From Bombardia bombarda (taxonomy: Eukaryota; Ascomycota; Sordariomycetes; Sordariales; Lasiosphaeriaceae), in assembly GCA_030512295.1 (NCBI GenBank), contig JAULSR010000011.1:124001-188000 (forward strand): DNA of 64,000 nt. The letters are read 5' to 3'. The position numbers were made by a program, and so were the translations under genes. How positions within the stretch are numbered: position 1 is the first letter of the stretch; every line of letters begins with the position of its first letter. The notes below the pieces were generated by a model. That model did no database searches and was not told where the DNA came from. It saw nothing but the letters and a program-made list of their open reading frames with translations. This document shows positions 22,370-33,357 of the stretch, in pieces.

Positions 22370-25300
22370 CTAAGCCATCTTCGTCTGGTGCAGAAAAACC
22401 ACATCGACTTCCTCATCATCCTCTATCTGAAGGGGGGCAAGCGATTCTCCTGACACGCGTCTGACTACTTCCGGGCTTGTCATGCTTCCCACCGACTCTT
22501 CATCCGAGTCCTTGATCTCTATCGGATTCAGGCTAGAGTTGCCCTCCCCTTTCTCGGCTAATGCCGCAATTCTTGCTGATTCTTTGTCTGTCATGACCGC
22601 CACCGGAGAAGTGCGAGCTGGGGGCTTGGCATCGTCGTGGTTGTCGCTGGCAATGACCAGTGGCAGGATGGAGAGTTTTGAGGCTGGCTCATTTTCCTCC
22701 GTGGTGTCTGCATATGGCATATTAGCGCTGTACCACATGGATTATTTCCGAGTCCTAAGCTTCGGTATGACCGCAACGCATTGCTTACCTGATTTTATAG
22801 GCATATCAGTCTCAGACGAGATGTCATCAGCTCCAGGGATCGCGTCGTTGCCGTCTGTGTCTTCCTCGGCATTCTCGTGATCCTTGGGACTATCCGACCC
22901 GTCAGGCTGGCCAGAGATCTTGGTTCCTTCCACTTCCGCCATATCCACATTGTCGTGGTCCCCGGAATAAACTACTATGTCGGCGATCTCGTCTTCTAGA
23001 TCGTTAGCGTTGTACGGTTCTGCTTCGTTAATATCGTCCTCAGCTGTCTGGTTTTGATCGGCATCATCGAGATATATGAAATCTTCGGTCTGGTCTTCCT
23101 GATACCTAGTCTCTTCCTTGTCATTTTGGTCAATTGTCTCGAGTCCTTCCGTGTTGCGTTCGCCAATATTAGCGGCATGGTCAATGACTTCCCCGCGGTC
23201 CACATTGTCCTCGGTGTTCTGTGGTTCGTCTTCCTGGCCGGTGGGATCAACGTTCACTGGCACTTCTTCATCATCGCCGACCATGATTGTGTCTTCTCCG
23301 GCACCCTGATGGTTCTTGGGATTGTCCGCCACATGCTGATCAACAGGTACAGACTTATCGGCTTTGACAGCTTCTTCGGTTTCAGATCTGTTTGTATCCG
23401 TAGTTGTGTTGGTAACAATGCCATTGTTGTTCTCAGGATGCGCAACGTCAGAAGTTGTTGCTCCGACTCCAGTTGCGGTGTCCTGAGCAGTGTCGACATC
23501 ATATTTGAGATCGTCAACAGGACTAGATTCCTTCCCCACGTCAACGCTTACAGTCCCACTAGCTTCGGCTTCGTCCTGGTCAGGCATGTTCATATCCACA
23601 GGGACGCCAGCTTCGGTATCATCTCCGGTTTCCTGGGTGCCCTGAGCCACCTCAGATGCTCTTGCTTCGATATCAACGGCCAGTTCAGACTGTGAAGCTT
23701 CCTCGCGCGGGTCAATATCCATGCCCATGCCAGCTTCTTCGTCAGCAGCCACAACTACAAGCATGCCGGGGTTGATATCCATCATCCCAAGCATGCCGCT
23801 GCCAACATGAGAGCCCTCAGCTCCAACGTCATCGCCATCGGTAAACGCAGGGGCTTCAGGTTCAGCTTCATATCCAGAATTTTCAGAGTCCACAAGGCCA
23901 TAAGCAATGGCCTCGGGTTCAGGTTCAGGCGCGTATTCAGGACTTTCCGAGTCCCAAAGGTCGTAAGTAATGGCCTCATACTCAGTTTCATATTCAAGAC
24001 TCTCAGAATCCATAACCTCATCATCTGCATCAACCCCAACATATCCCATCTCCGAATCGTCGTTTTCTGCTTTAATGGTGGTGGCATCAGAGTCTTCCGA
24101 CTCCGAGTCGTCGTCGGCGTCATATTCATTCTCGCTGTCCTCGATTTGATGGAGTCCGTATCCCGCTGCAGCTGGTAGAGGCTTGTCAATCAAATGCCGA
24201 ATATCAGACCGCAGGCGGTCGCAGTGTTCTTGCGGGGGCGAATCCCACTCATCCACCACATCATTGGGATCGCGGCCGTAAAACGACAAATACATAATCT
24301 GGGTGTCCGAGTTCTCGTCTGGATCCATGTCCGAGTCCGAGTCCGAGTCCACGTCTAGATCCATATCCGCTCCAGCATTATTGCCGGGGTTGTGTACAAT
24401 GGTGTGGTCAGTACTGCTACCATCATCGTCTTCGTCCTGGCTGTCCTGGAGAATGTCCGGACGGTAGTTGGCGGGAGTACTCCGATCATCGCTGTCGCTT
24501 TCGCTTTCGCTTTCGCTTTCACTGCCGCCCATGTTCTCGCTCTTGTTCTCGCTGTCCCGCCATGGAATGTACGCATACCCACGGGGATGTTGTGTCGAGT
24601 CATCGTCGCTTCCACTTCCGCTTCCGCTGTCCTCGAGTTCAGCGACAGCCTCCGCGACAAGATCGTCGTCCTCGGCATCGCTCCAAAGCTCATTCCCACC
24701 ATCACCCTCACTATCCTCGAGCTCGTCAGACTCGGACCCGGCCATGTCCTGCAGACACCACTCGGGCATCATCTCTCGCATGAACAGCTCGCATAGATCG
24801 GGCTTCTTGCGCAGCAGGTCGATGGCCGCCATGTTGAACTCGACAACCGGCAGTTGACCATGCCAATGGGCGATAGCGAGCTGAATGAAGCGTTTGTACA
24901 GCTCCGGCTGGAGGTTGTCCCTGAGTTTGTTCACGAATCCGAAGTAGTCGATCATGGACTCTGGCTCTGATTCCGGCTCCGACTCTAGCTCTGCATCTTT
25001 CTCTTTGGCATGGACGCTTACGGCGAGTTTTCTTAGCCGTTGCGGTTTCTTAAGAAGTCTCTTCGCCTCAATTCCGAGCTCTGAGGAGTCTGAGATAGTT
25101 GATGGGTGTGCATGCCCTCCGTTCCTGAACTGTCGATGGGCGAGCATTGCCTTGCGCGCCTCGGCGAGGGTTTCTTTGGTCTCCAAGAGGGCGGGAAGGT
25201 TCAGGTCTAACCATTTCGGCTTGGGGAGATCCCTTCGTCGAGGACGACGTCGTTTTTGCTGTGGGTGTTGAAGACTGTCATCCGGGTTCGGATGCGGGGC

Positions 25301-25786
25301 CGACAACAGTGACTGTTGTGGCGGTGTTGGCAATCTGTGGTTGTCGTCTGGGACAACGGAGCGTAGGGGCTGTGCAGGCGACGCCATCATCGGCCCAGGG
25401 CTGTTTTCTGGGAGCGTATGGTGCGTGGTCAGATCTTCATGGCTGTTTTTGCTCTTCAGGCCCGCTGACAGTGATGGTAGCCGCGGGTGGTATCCTTGGT
25501 AATTGTGAGGAAATTTTGGGATACTAGCAGGCCGTGCGATAGTCAAGTCTCTATCCTTACGGTTATTGTTTAGATATGGCAACGATAATCCTATCGGCTG
25601 TAGTGGCTCTCGATTGCGGTCTAGGCTATTTGGACCGTTGAGTATTTTGCTACTGTTCTGGTCATTCCTGACGAGCGGGAACAGTAATGGTGGTTGCGAT
25701 GGCGAACCCATTAGATTGTCGATTTCTTTTCGTGACTGCGACTGCATTCCGGGCAGGGACCGATCTGGGCTTGATATAGATCCCAT
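22370..25786 (-). CDS. Long acidic, largely disordered protein with PAH-like segment
   Basis: Exon 1 is 25,786-22,789. An 81-bp intron (22,788-22,708; GTAAGC..GCAG, GCTAAT branch) leads to exon 2, 22,707-22,370. Together they encode 1,111 residues. Residues 1-175 are Pro/Ser-rich. A basic patch at 178-190 (KRRRPRRR) looks like a nuclear localisation signal. Residues about 278-345 form a predicted helical unit (YFGFVNKLRDNLQPELYKRF.., then LLRKKPDL..F) whose spacing resembles the paired amphipathic helix of Sin3. Most of 350-1,030 is Asp/Glu/Ser-rich with SESESES-type runs. The C-terminus (DDEEVDVVFL) and internal hydrophobic cores next to acidic residues look like SUMO-interacting motifs. I do not recognise a named family. 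A nuclear adaptor or chromatin role is inference only. Confidence 0.75.
22708..22788 (-). other. Intron in the acidic-protein gene
   Basis: GTAAGC donor, GCTAAT branch, ATGCAG acceptor. Phase 1: G plus AC gives Asp, and the downstream frame stays open for 112 more codons. Without splicing the frame ends 15 codons into the intron. Confidence 0.75.
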
Positions 25787-26661
25787 CCTGGTCGTCTTTT
25801 GGTTGTGAGATCAGGTCGTGCAAAAGGCGCGTTTTGCTAGTTGGAGGGAAAATTATACGTTAGGTACCCAGGTAGGTAGGTAAGTATATAAGGAAAGAAA
25901 GACTACGTAGGGACTGGAAACATTGAAGTAAGGAGGGGGAGGATGCCCGCAGAAGTGTCCGTGCCCGCATGATGGACAACATCTCATTTATATCCTTCAT
26001 CTCCAAACACCTATATCTCAACATATACGTGCCTCGGTTTCTGCAAAAAGAACATAAGACCAAAAAAACGGCCGATGAACACCTCAAAGTTTCCTTGGAT
26101 TTTATGAATTTTCTTTCAGGTAGTGTTTTGGTCTTTATAGATTGGTTCACTATTTTACCCCGGTTATGGGAGCCCAAGTTGTCCAGGCTACAATAGGTAC
26201 TTTACATAAGAAACGTCATATGCGGAAGCATTGAAGTAAAAGATAGCTTTGGAGCTCCAAGTTGTCTGTTCTAGAATAGGTACTTTGTTCTAGTGGGTGA
26301 GGTAAGCTTGGTAAGGTACTTCCAGGCTGTATATAGGCAAACTTTCGCCTGATGGCCTCACAAAGCAGGACGCGGGGGCAAACACAAGACCTGTTCAACA
26401 GATTTATCCAATGCGTTGCTATCACGGCGACGGCCTCTGATAACCGGTGCAGGCTATGTATACGCACTCTGATTGCGAAGACGTTGATCTCAGCATTCTA
26501 GCAACCTCTTGCGAGCCGGTGTAGCTCAGTTGTTGTAGGGTATAGCTGCGCGATTGCCGTCACACTGAATTCGAGTCAGCGTGTACCTGTTTGGTTGCAT
26601 CTATTCTAGTTATCGACAGTCCGTAGCGTGGATCAATGTTTGATGTCGCCATGCTCCTTCC
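25787..26661. other. Intergenic with a tRNA-like relic
   Basis: The 5' flank of the acidic-protein gene includes 'ggtaggtaggtaag' runs common in fungal promoters (25,870-25,890). A tRNA-like A/B-box pair lies at 26,515-26,590 and is listed separately. No coding frame is supported. Confidence 0.4.
26515..26590 (+). ncRNA. tRNA-like or SINE-like relic (Pol III A and B boxes)
   Basis: TAGCTCAGTTGT at 26,522-26,533 matches an A box with one mismatch, and ATTCGAGTC at 26,569-26,577 matches a B box with one mismatch. Their spacing is right for a tRNA. CTGA-ATTCGAG-TCAG forms a T-arm-like hairpin. The 3' side does not pair with GCCGGTG to make an acceptor stem, so it is not a functional tRNA as it stands. 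It may be a degraded tRNA, a tRNA-derived SINE head, or chance. Confidence 0.3.
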
Positions 26662-28315
26662 TCAGCCGCTGCTCTCAAGCTTTGGATTGGCTCCACATTC
26701 AAGAAGAGGGGATATCATCTGGTAGCCCTGCTCCTTGGCAAGTTTGAGCGGTCGGTTAGGTACATCTCCCTTCTTTATGTTATTTACGGCCAGGTCGTGG
26801 AAATCTGCCAAGGCTGTTCCTCAAAGACCTGATTGTAGGCTTTCCTTGCAGTGATTGAAGGTATAGCTTAGCCAACAGAGACCAATTGACAGATCAGAAT
26901 CGTTGACGAGCTGAAGCCACAGGTTGGGTATGATTAATAACTCACACTCCGTCAACAGCCGCACATATGGTATCGGCAATCTCTCGTTGGATATCCAGGT
27001 TTCTCGCCACAGTGCCACCGAGACTGATGACAGATGTTTCTAGAAACCGACGAATATCTTCTTCGTGGCCTTTAACTTCAACTTTCGGCACTGCTTTGAA
27101 TTTCTCCTCGATCTCAGGCAGATGTCTCGATGTGGCGAAAATATTAGCTCCCGTTCTCATTTGTATGTTGAAGAGCTCGACCAAAAACATCTCCCTACCA
27201 TCCCTGTCCTCGCACGGTGACTCGTCCAAGGCATCGACAATCAGGAACGCGCCTCCCTTAAAAGCCTGAACCGTATTCTCAAGACATGATATGAGCTCTA
27301 CAAGACTTGGAAGGCGGCTATGCTTCTTACAAACTTTGTGTAAGTCAGATACCACGGATGGTAAAGATGCGAGCTGCAACAGCAATTGTCGCAAGAGGCT
27401 CCCCATAAGATCTCGTGCTGACTAGTCTGCAGTCCGTCAGTAATTGCAATACAAAAAGGCAATTCTGACATCATCCTGATTTGAGAACTTGGTTTGTAAG
27501 AAGTCGATCACATTGGCCGTCAACATGGTTTTCCCAGCGCCCGGAATACCTGGACAAAAGAGGGTTTGATGCCTTTGGCCGAGCCAGGTCTGGAACTCAG
27601 TAGATTTGGTCAGCCATTGGCCTGAGCCTTTTGTAGAAGCGCTCATGAAGTCCAGCTGTTCGAGTGAGTAGTGTGCTGTGCTTATCCAATCAATGATGCC
27701 GAGCCGCTCTTGATCATCGTGACTGACGCTCATCTTCTGTATTCCGTCTCGAGTGGCAAAGACGGCAACACTGAAAAGCACATGTCCGATGAGACCAAAG
27801 CTTTCCTTGTTCCAAAGGTAGAACGTACCTGGTGAGACTAGACACAAAGCTGCTGAGGAGGATCGCATGAGAAGTCAGACGTGCTCGAATGTCCTTGACT
27901 TCATCCAGGTCCCATCTGACGCCTCCATATTCGCCGTGCCTTGCCCGTTGCCGTTGATGTCGACGTGAATGGCGCGACATCTGAACTTTTAGCTACCAGC
28001 GTAATAACTTCAGTCAACAGCTCATGGCATCCTCTCAAGATGTCGCAAATATTACTGTCTTGTTTTGGACTGAGACTCTCTTGAGATAAAACATCCTCGA
28101 CGTCTTGAAGGACGTGGGAGAGGGCCTTCAACCTACACAGTAATAATGAGGTCAATATTTCTGGTCGGGGAAAGTGGTAGCCAACGCCACCCCTGGAATA
28201 CTCACTCGGAATGTATGGCTCTCAGCTGTGCGGGGGCGTTGATAAAGTCCTTTCTTAGGGTCGACACCAGCTTGCAGATGGTAATCAAATCCCCAACTCC
28301 GTACCCAAAACTCAT
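26662..28315 (-). pseudogene. Decayed NACHT-ATPase/ankyrin (NLR-type) gene
   Basis: It starts at 28,315 with MSFGYGVGDLITI.., the usual N-terminus of fungal NACHT-ankyrin proteins. Intron 1 is 28,205-28,133 and intron 2 is 27,828-27,771. The P-loop GIPGAGKTML (about 27,525-27,555) and Walker B FLIVDALDE (about 27,220-27,245) are intact. Breaks: a one-base frame change near 27,900-27,925, where ARRIWRR should run into RWDLDEVKDIRARL; in-frame TGA at 27,437-27,439 and TAG at 27,422-27,424, both one C-to-T step from CGA and CAG; and loss of most sequence after VDG. There a helical LLAKLYLQSLQ segment is followed directly, in another frame, by a single terminal ankyrin-like repeat (RPLKLAKEQGYQ..LLECGANP) and a stop at 26,662. 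Intact relatives are cytosolic sensors in heterokaryon incompatibility and immunity. This copy cannot make one. Confidence 0.8.
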
Positions 28316-30259
28316 GGTGATGTATGGATTTGACCAGAGAGATTAATCGTCCGTTAAGATAGCTGTACTTCCCCTAGATAAGATCCATCGTCGGTTCCCC
28401 GATTGTCTTTATTTGCCAGGTAGTCTAGACGCATAGCTTGCCGTTCTTGTAGCTTAGCTGGCCACGATAACCCAAGCTGATAGTATAAGTTTCGATTACT
28501 TTCTTTACGCATATTAGAATATTTTACGGTAACAGGACCGCAAAAGTAAGGTATGAGAGTTTCATGTTCAACGATAAGCATATGATCAAGTTCCATCGAG
28601 CCGATTAACCGCATAGCAGATCTAACATCGCGACAAATCGCTACGTCTCTCGAGCGGAGCTAACATCACCATTCCACAAAAGTAAACCAGCCAAATAACC
28701 ACGGACCAGCTCATATGCCCTGATCTACAACTTTCAATTCTTTCTCTTGAGTAATTCTCCTCCAAATATACTTTTAGAATTCCGCCCGAACTTGGAACGC
28801 TGTCATCGAAATCCAAAGTTCCAAACTAGATCACAGCCTATTCCTTGTAGAACATCGGGGGGGGACCGCAAGCTTTAGGATGCTGTTTTACCCTATTTGG
28901 ACCAATCCTTGGTTCTTGGATTGTTTGCAACTAATAAATGTTCTACCTGCAATTTCTGGAACAGATCGATATCAATTTTTTTTTTGTTGGAAAACATGTC
29001 GTATATTGGTAGAGTTACAGCTCATTGTCTAAGGTACTGTACCTACGTACGTTACTTAGTCATGCAGGCCTCGTTGTGATTAGTCCAATATGATCATTAT
29101 CTGCACCATGTTTTAATTGTGTCGAATCGCTACTAGATGAGGGCTTTCTAGTGTCTGTTGCTTTGTTTTGATTCCATTTCAGTTTGACCTTGAGCAAACT
29201 ATTACTGCCCAACGCTGACTCACGATACTGGGCTTGAGTTTGGGCCTCGCCACTCCAATACCTGTTTCCGATTATTGCATCTGATGATGCGAGATGAAAA
29301 AGAGGATGGGGCTGTCATCAAGATCGGAAAGGCATCCGACCACGTGTAACACAAATCAGGCAAAACGTACCTCAACGGCAAGAGCAGCAACGTGGCTTGA
29401 ATGCCCGCCTGCAACGTCAGCTTGGGCACAACGGCCATTTAAGTCCACCCGGACTAATATGCAGTCTGTGCAAAACACATGTATCCAGGTAGCCACATGA
29501 GCGGTAGTTTCGCGATTGAGAAGGAGAACCTTTAGGGCCTTTCGAGATATCATTGTAGACTATGTCATACTTTCTTTTTGTCCCATCTTTCATGTTTGGA
29601 CGAGAAGTAAAGACGGATTTAGTTTGACGAATCACTGGCCAAGCATCGAACCTGTGTTACTCGGAAAGGCGACTACCAGGGTCCATGGAATGTAAAAGGC
29701 CGTCGGACAAAGGTCTCCAGGGCGGGGCATAAGGGTGTGTAAGTTCAAAAAGTTGTGGGCTGCCTGGCTGGGCGCCGGGCACTTGGCTGGGCACAACGTG
29801 GGGCTACCCGCCCCGCTTACTCCGCCCCCAAAGCCCAACCTGGAAAGATTCTTAAGTGACAGCTAGCTGGGGCCCACAGACTGAATTTACAGGCCTACTC
29901 CTTCCTGCCCTTTGCGATTCACCCGAGACTCGGCCAACTGGACCTTGCATGCTCAGCAGCAGCCGTCTTCCTACGATTGCAAAGAACACCTCCGCCGAGG
30001 CCACAATACCACATTACAACAGACGTTGGCGTCCTTGGATATTGGCTATAAGAAACACGACTCAGCTTTCCCCTCGTTCTATCATTTTCTCATACAGTAG
30101 CTTCGTTTCCCCCTGCGCTCCGAACCATCGCTCCCTACTGAACAGGTGGAGTGCATACAACACCGCGCATCAAATAAGCAAGCTCCCTGCAGCCCTGGGC
30201 TGGGGCTGGAACACGACGACCTGGAGATCGTCTCCGTCCAGCCAACGCAGCCAATCGCC
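28316..30259. other. Long intergenic region
   Basis: Two weak minus-strand frames (28,622-28,816 and 28,354-28,614) lack any recognised family and splice signals I trust. A G-run lies at 28,857-28,864. At 29,755-29,800 there is a GC-rich stretch with repeated GGCTGGGC motifs. The right end (about 29,860-30,259) is the leader of the next gene and holds an in-frame upstream ATG at 30,146. Confidence 0.4.
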
Positions 30260-31306
30260 ATGGCCGGCTTCTCACCACTCTCGACGCCCAAGAGGAAGCG
30301 CGCGCAGCTCCTCAGCGAGGACATCCCAAGCCTACACACTAACGCAGCGTTCTCTTTCGATCCCCAATCCACGGTCGAGGATGGCAGCATGAGCCCTCGC
30401 AGCAGGGTCGCACACAAGTTTCGCGGGCTCACTTTGAGTGGTGGGGGCGGGGTTAGCACCTCTAGCACCACAGGCACCACCACGACGGCTCCAGGTGGAG
30501 GCAACAACAGCACACGAGCAATCGAACACCCCTTCGTCACCTGGGGACAAGACATGGAAGAGAACGCCCCGAAGCGGCCACGACTCCCCGACGTCCACAT
30601 GTCCGATGCCGACGCCGACGCCGCCGCCAACGCTGCCTCGTCTGATCTGCAATTCCCCGCAGCGCCCGGCGTGGGGGGCGATCCAACCAAGCAAACAGCC
30701 GCCACCACGCGCCGGCGGCTGCAAGCAACGCAAACTCGCACTGAAATACCCGAAACACCCCAGCCTGTGCGACGGCAATCCCCCAAATCAGCGCGCTTCG
30801 CCCTCATCGAACTAGAAGTCGCCGAGCAATCGGAAACCGTGGCCAGGATCGGGGCGCAAACCCCGCCCTCCTCCTCCCCCAAGCAATCGTCGTCGCCTTC
30901 TTCCCGTAAGCGGGCCGGCACCCCGCCCCTCACGCTTACGGCGGCTGCAACGGCCGAATCCGCCTCCGACTCCCTCGTCATCATCGACCCGCTCCGCGCC
31001 AGCTTGACCTGGCAGGACGACGAGATCACAATCTACGACCCTGACGACAGCGACGACGACGGCACGGGGATCAATGGCATTGGGTTCAAGCCGACCGCGG
31101 CGATAGCACATCGGCGCACCGTTCAGCGGAGGCAGCAGCTGGCTGAATACAAGAAGAGGGAAGAGCGCGAGGCGCGAGCGAAGCGCAGCCAGCGGAGAAG
31201 AGGGAGTCCCGCGTCGAACCCCTCTGGGCTGGTGGAGCGGAAGGATAAGGTGGAGGGGCGGAGGGTGCGGTTTCTGGAGAGCGCGACGGAGCTGATTGGG
31301 ATATGA
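30260..31306 (+). CDS. Conserved-type basic nuclear hypothetical protein
   Basis: A 348-residue intronless frame. I chose the ATG at 30,260 (cgccATGG, a good context; MAGFSPLSTPKRKR) over the in-frame ATG at 30,146, whose extra 38 residues look like leader. The N-terminus has a KRKR nuclear-signal-like patch. The middle is Ser/Thr/Pro/Gly-rich and disordered. A compact stretch, SLVIIDPLRASLTWQDDEIT followed by Asp-rich residues, precedes GIGFKPT and a long basic helix of Arg/Lys/Glu (about 290-330) that could be coiled coil. No named domain is recognised. A nuclear location is inferred from composition. Confidence 0.7.
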   Translation: MAGFSPLSTPKRKRAQLLSEDIPSLHTNAAFSFDPQSTVEDGSMSPRSRVAHKFRGLTLSGGGGVSTSSTTGTTTTAPGGGNNSTRAIEHPFVTWGQDMEENAPKRPRLPDVHMSDADADAAANAASSDLQFPAAPGVGGDPTKQTAATTRRRLQATQTRTEIPETPQPVRRQSPKSARFALIELEVAEQSETVARIGAQTPPSSSPKQSSSPSSRKRAGTPPLTLTAAATAESASDSLVIIDPLRASLTWQDDEITIYDPDDSDDDGTGINGIGFKPTAAIAHRRTVQRRQQLAEYKKREEREARAKRSQRRRGSPASNPSGLVERKDKVEGRRVRFLESATELIGI

Positions 31307-31935
31307 TGGAATTGGGATATTTTGCTTGGATGTAAGATTTTGGGTTGGTGTCTTCATTGGGTTGGGATTACCTTTATTGCTTAGCATTGGGTGTCTGATT
31401 ATGGGTATAAACGAGCGGGAAAACTGACTTTCGGTGGCGTTCTGGGTCTGGTTATGCACAGATAGGTAGGGCAATGGGCACCAGGGAAAGGGGACAGGAA
31501 TTCTCGGTGACAGGATGTCATGGAGTTTTTGAGCGATAGGGGAGTTTAAGGAACGAAGCGCTTTTCAGCCTGGATCTAGCGGAACGGTCTGATGAGGTTT
31601 TATCTTTGGATTATTTATTGTCATTTCTTTTATCTCTGCGGCTCAGGCGGGCAGACTTTTAGCAATCTGAAGGGTATAGACTATTACCTTTATTCAATAT
31701 CAATCTAAAAATGGATTTATTATATTTCGTGCTTTCACGGTGCCAGATTGGCACTCGACCATGATCCAAAATGTATGCAAGATACCAGAGGCTTCTTATT
31801 CCGCGTGTTCCTCTATTCAGCCGACATAATACAGCCACAAGCAGCCTACACTTTCGTACATTATCATCTCCAAACCAACAATATATACAGTACACCAGCC
31901 CAGCCACCCATCTCCCTCACCCATCCCCACCCCCA
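31307..31935. other. Convergent intergenic region
   Basis: The 3' flanks of the + strand basic protein and the - strand COX20 gene meet here. AT-rich stretches near 31,600-31,720 are likely polyadenylation regions. No gene is seen. Confidence 0.4.
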
Positions 31936-32566
31936 TCACCAAAACCGCCACCACCCCCTCCCCGCCCTCCTCTCCCTCTCCGCCGCCTCCGCCTCCGCTA
32001 TCCTCCTCCTCTCCCGCCTCCGCATCTCCTCCTCCTGCGCCCGCGACTCGGCCTGCTTGCGGTCATACACCTCTACCACGCGCTTCATCTTCTCGCGCTC
32101 CTGCCGCCGTAGGTACTGGCAGTACTCGTACTGCACCAGCGCGCTGAGCGCGCCCACGCCCACGCCCCAGTTGGCCGCCCGCGGGATCGGCATGCCCATG
32201 ACCCAGCGCAGCGCGCCGACGGCCGCGCCGCCGCCGATCCCCGTGAGGAACCCCTGCCGCGCGCAGGGCGTCTGGTGCACGGTGAGGAAGTCGGCCGGCT
32301 TGATGGTCTGGACGACCTCGGTCAGGCTGACGGGCTGGCTGTTTTCGTGCTTGAGCTGGGCGGCAGCGGCGGAGAGGAGGGCGGCTTGTTGGGGGTTAGG
32401 GGGGGTTTTGTGGTGGGGTGGTGGTTGTGGTTGTGGTTGGAGGGGTTGTTGTTGTTGTTGAGGAGGACGGGGAGGAGGAGGATGAGGAGCTGCCGACGAG
32501 CCATGGCTTGCTTGGGTCGGGGGCTGTCTGAGGGCGGGTGCCCGGTGGTGGTAGGGGGGTTGCCAT
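31936..32566 (-). CDS. COX20: Cytochrome c oxidase assembly protein COX20 (one-base frame break)
   Basis: The C-terminal 114 codons (from 32,280) read HQTPCARQGFLTGIGGGAAV.., followed by AANWGVGVGALSALVQYEYC and a long charged helix. This is the two-membrane-segment core of COX20/FAM36A, the inner-membrane chaperone that escorts Cox2 during complex IV assembly. Upstream, the frame runs back through QAALLSAAAAQLKHEN. The ATG with the best context (CAACATGG, 32,566) opens a Pro/Ser/Thr-rich N-terminus in a different frame. The two meet at a run of seven C (minus strand; 32,399-32,405). Six C would join them into about 209 residues. The likely cause is a homopolymer error, or else an unseen intron. 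It shares a 790-bp divergent promoter region with POL2. Confidence 0.8.
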
Positions 32567-33357
32567 GTTGGTCGGGTTTCGCTGTTGGCTTGGTGGGCGT
32601 GGTGGGTGGTGGTGCGGCTATTGCGCTGTTGTTGGGCTTGGTTTTATTCCTCGGATGGTGTCGAGAGCTGTTTTTCTTGCTACCGAGCTATGAATCTGGT
32701 GAAGCTTCAATTGAAACTGTGTTAGCTAATTGACCGCAGTAAAAGGGGGCGATGGATCATAAGATAGGATGAGCACATGATTCACCTTTGCTTTAGGACG
32801 AGAAGCTAGAGAATTTGCAATAATTCGTAGCTCAAAGGTCGTCTGCGAGGTAGCTGCGACGCACCAAGCCGAGCCGGCAGCTGCTTCAAAGCATCCATCT
32901 GCAATCTGCAAGTCTCCGTGTCCGGGGTGGCCCGTGCTGCAGTAAGTAACCCCACCCCTGTAATCATGGTGGGGGCTGCGCGAGCGGGCTGCAACGGCTG
33001 GCGTGATTCGCGGTCGCGCGTCAACTTTAGATGGGAAGTCGCGCTCGTCGCGTCTCCATTGCTTAGCGAGTTTAATGGGCGGCTCCTGCCAACACCACAC
33101 AGACCCATTTCTGCTGCACAAGACATGAACCCCCAGAGGCACGCCAATTAACGCCAATTTGCACCAAGGACAGCATCTTTTCTCTCTTCTCCAAATGTCG
33201 AATTATCCATGAGGCAGCCCGATTTTGCACTCTCGACAGCGTTGCCCTCAGGTAGCTTTGCGCAGCAAAATCTCGCGTAAAAAGTCAGGGGGCATCACCA
33301 CCAAGGAGAACCACCAAACCCAACCAATACTCATAACCCTCTGGGACACACCACACA
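32567..33357. promoter_or_regulatory. Divergent promoter region of COX20 and POL2
   Basis: About 790 bases separate the opposed start codons. I saw no clear TATA box and no exact ACGCGT element. There are GC-rich CGCG-containing patches near 33,010-33,055. Open frames inside are short and unconvincing. Confidence 0.45.

Noticed and set aside
23054..24857. Several plus-strand frames of 100-213 codons
   Set aside because: They are antisense shadows of the acidic protein gene, whose GAx codons create open frames on the other strand.
28354..28816. Two consecutive minus-strand frames as a small gene
   Set aside because: They cannot be joined by a convincing intron and show no family similarity. 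This is possibly more debris upstream of the decayed NACHT gene.
30082..31029. 315-codon minus-strand frame
   Set aside because: It overlaps the plus-strand 348-residue gene. It lacks a good start and has low-complexity antisense composition.
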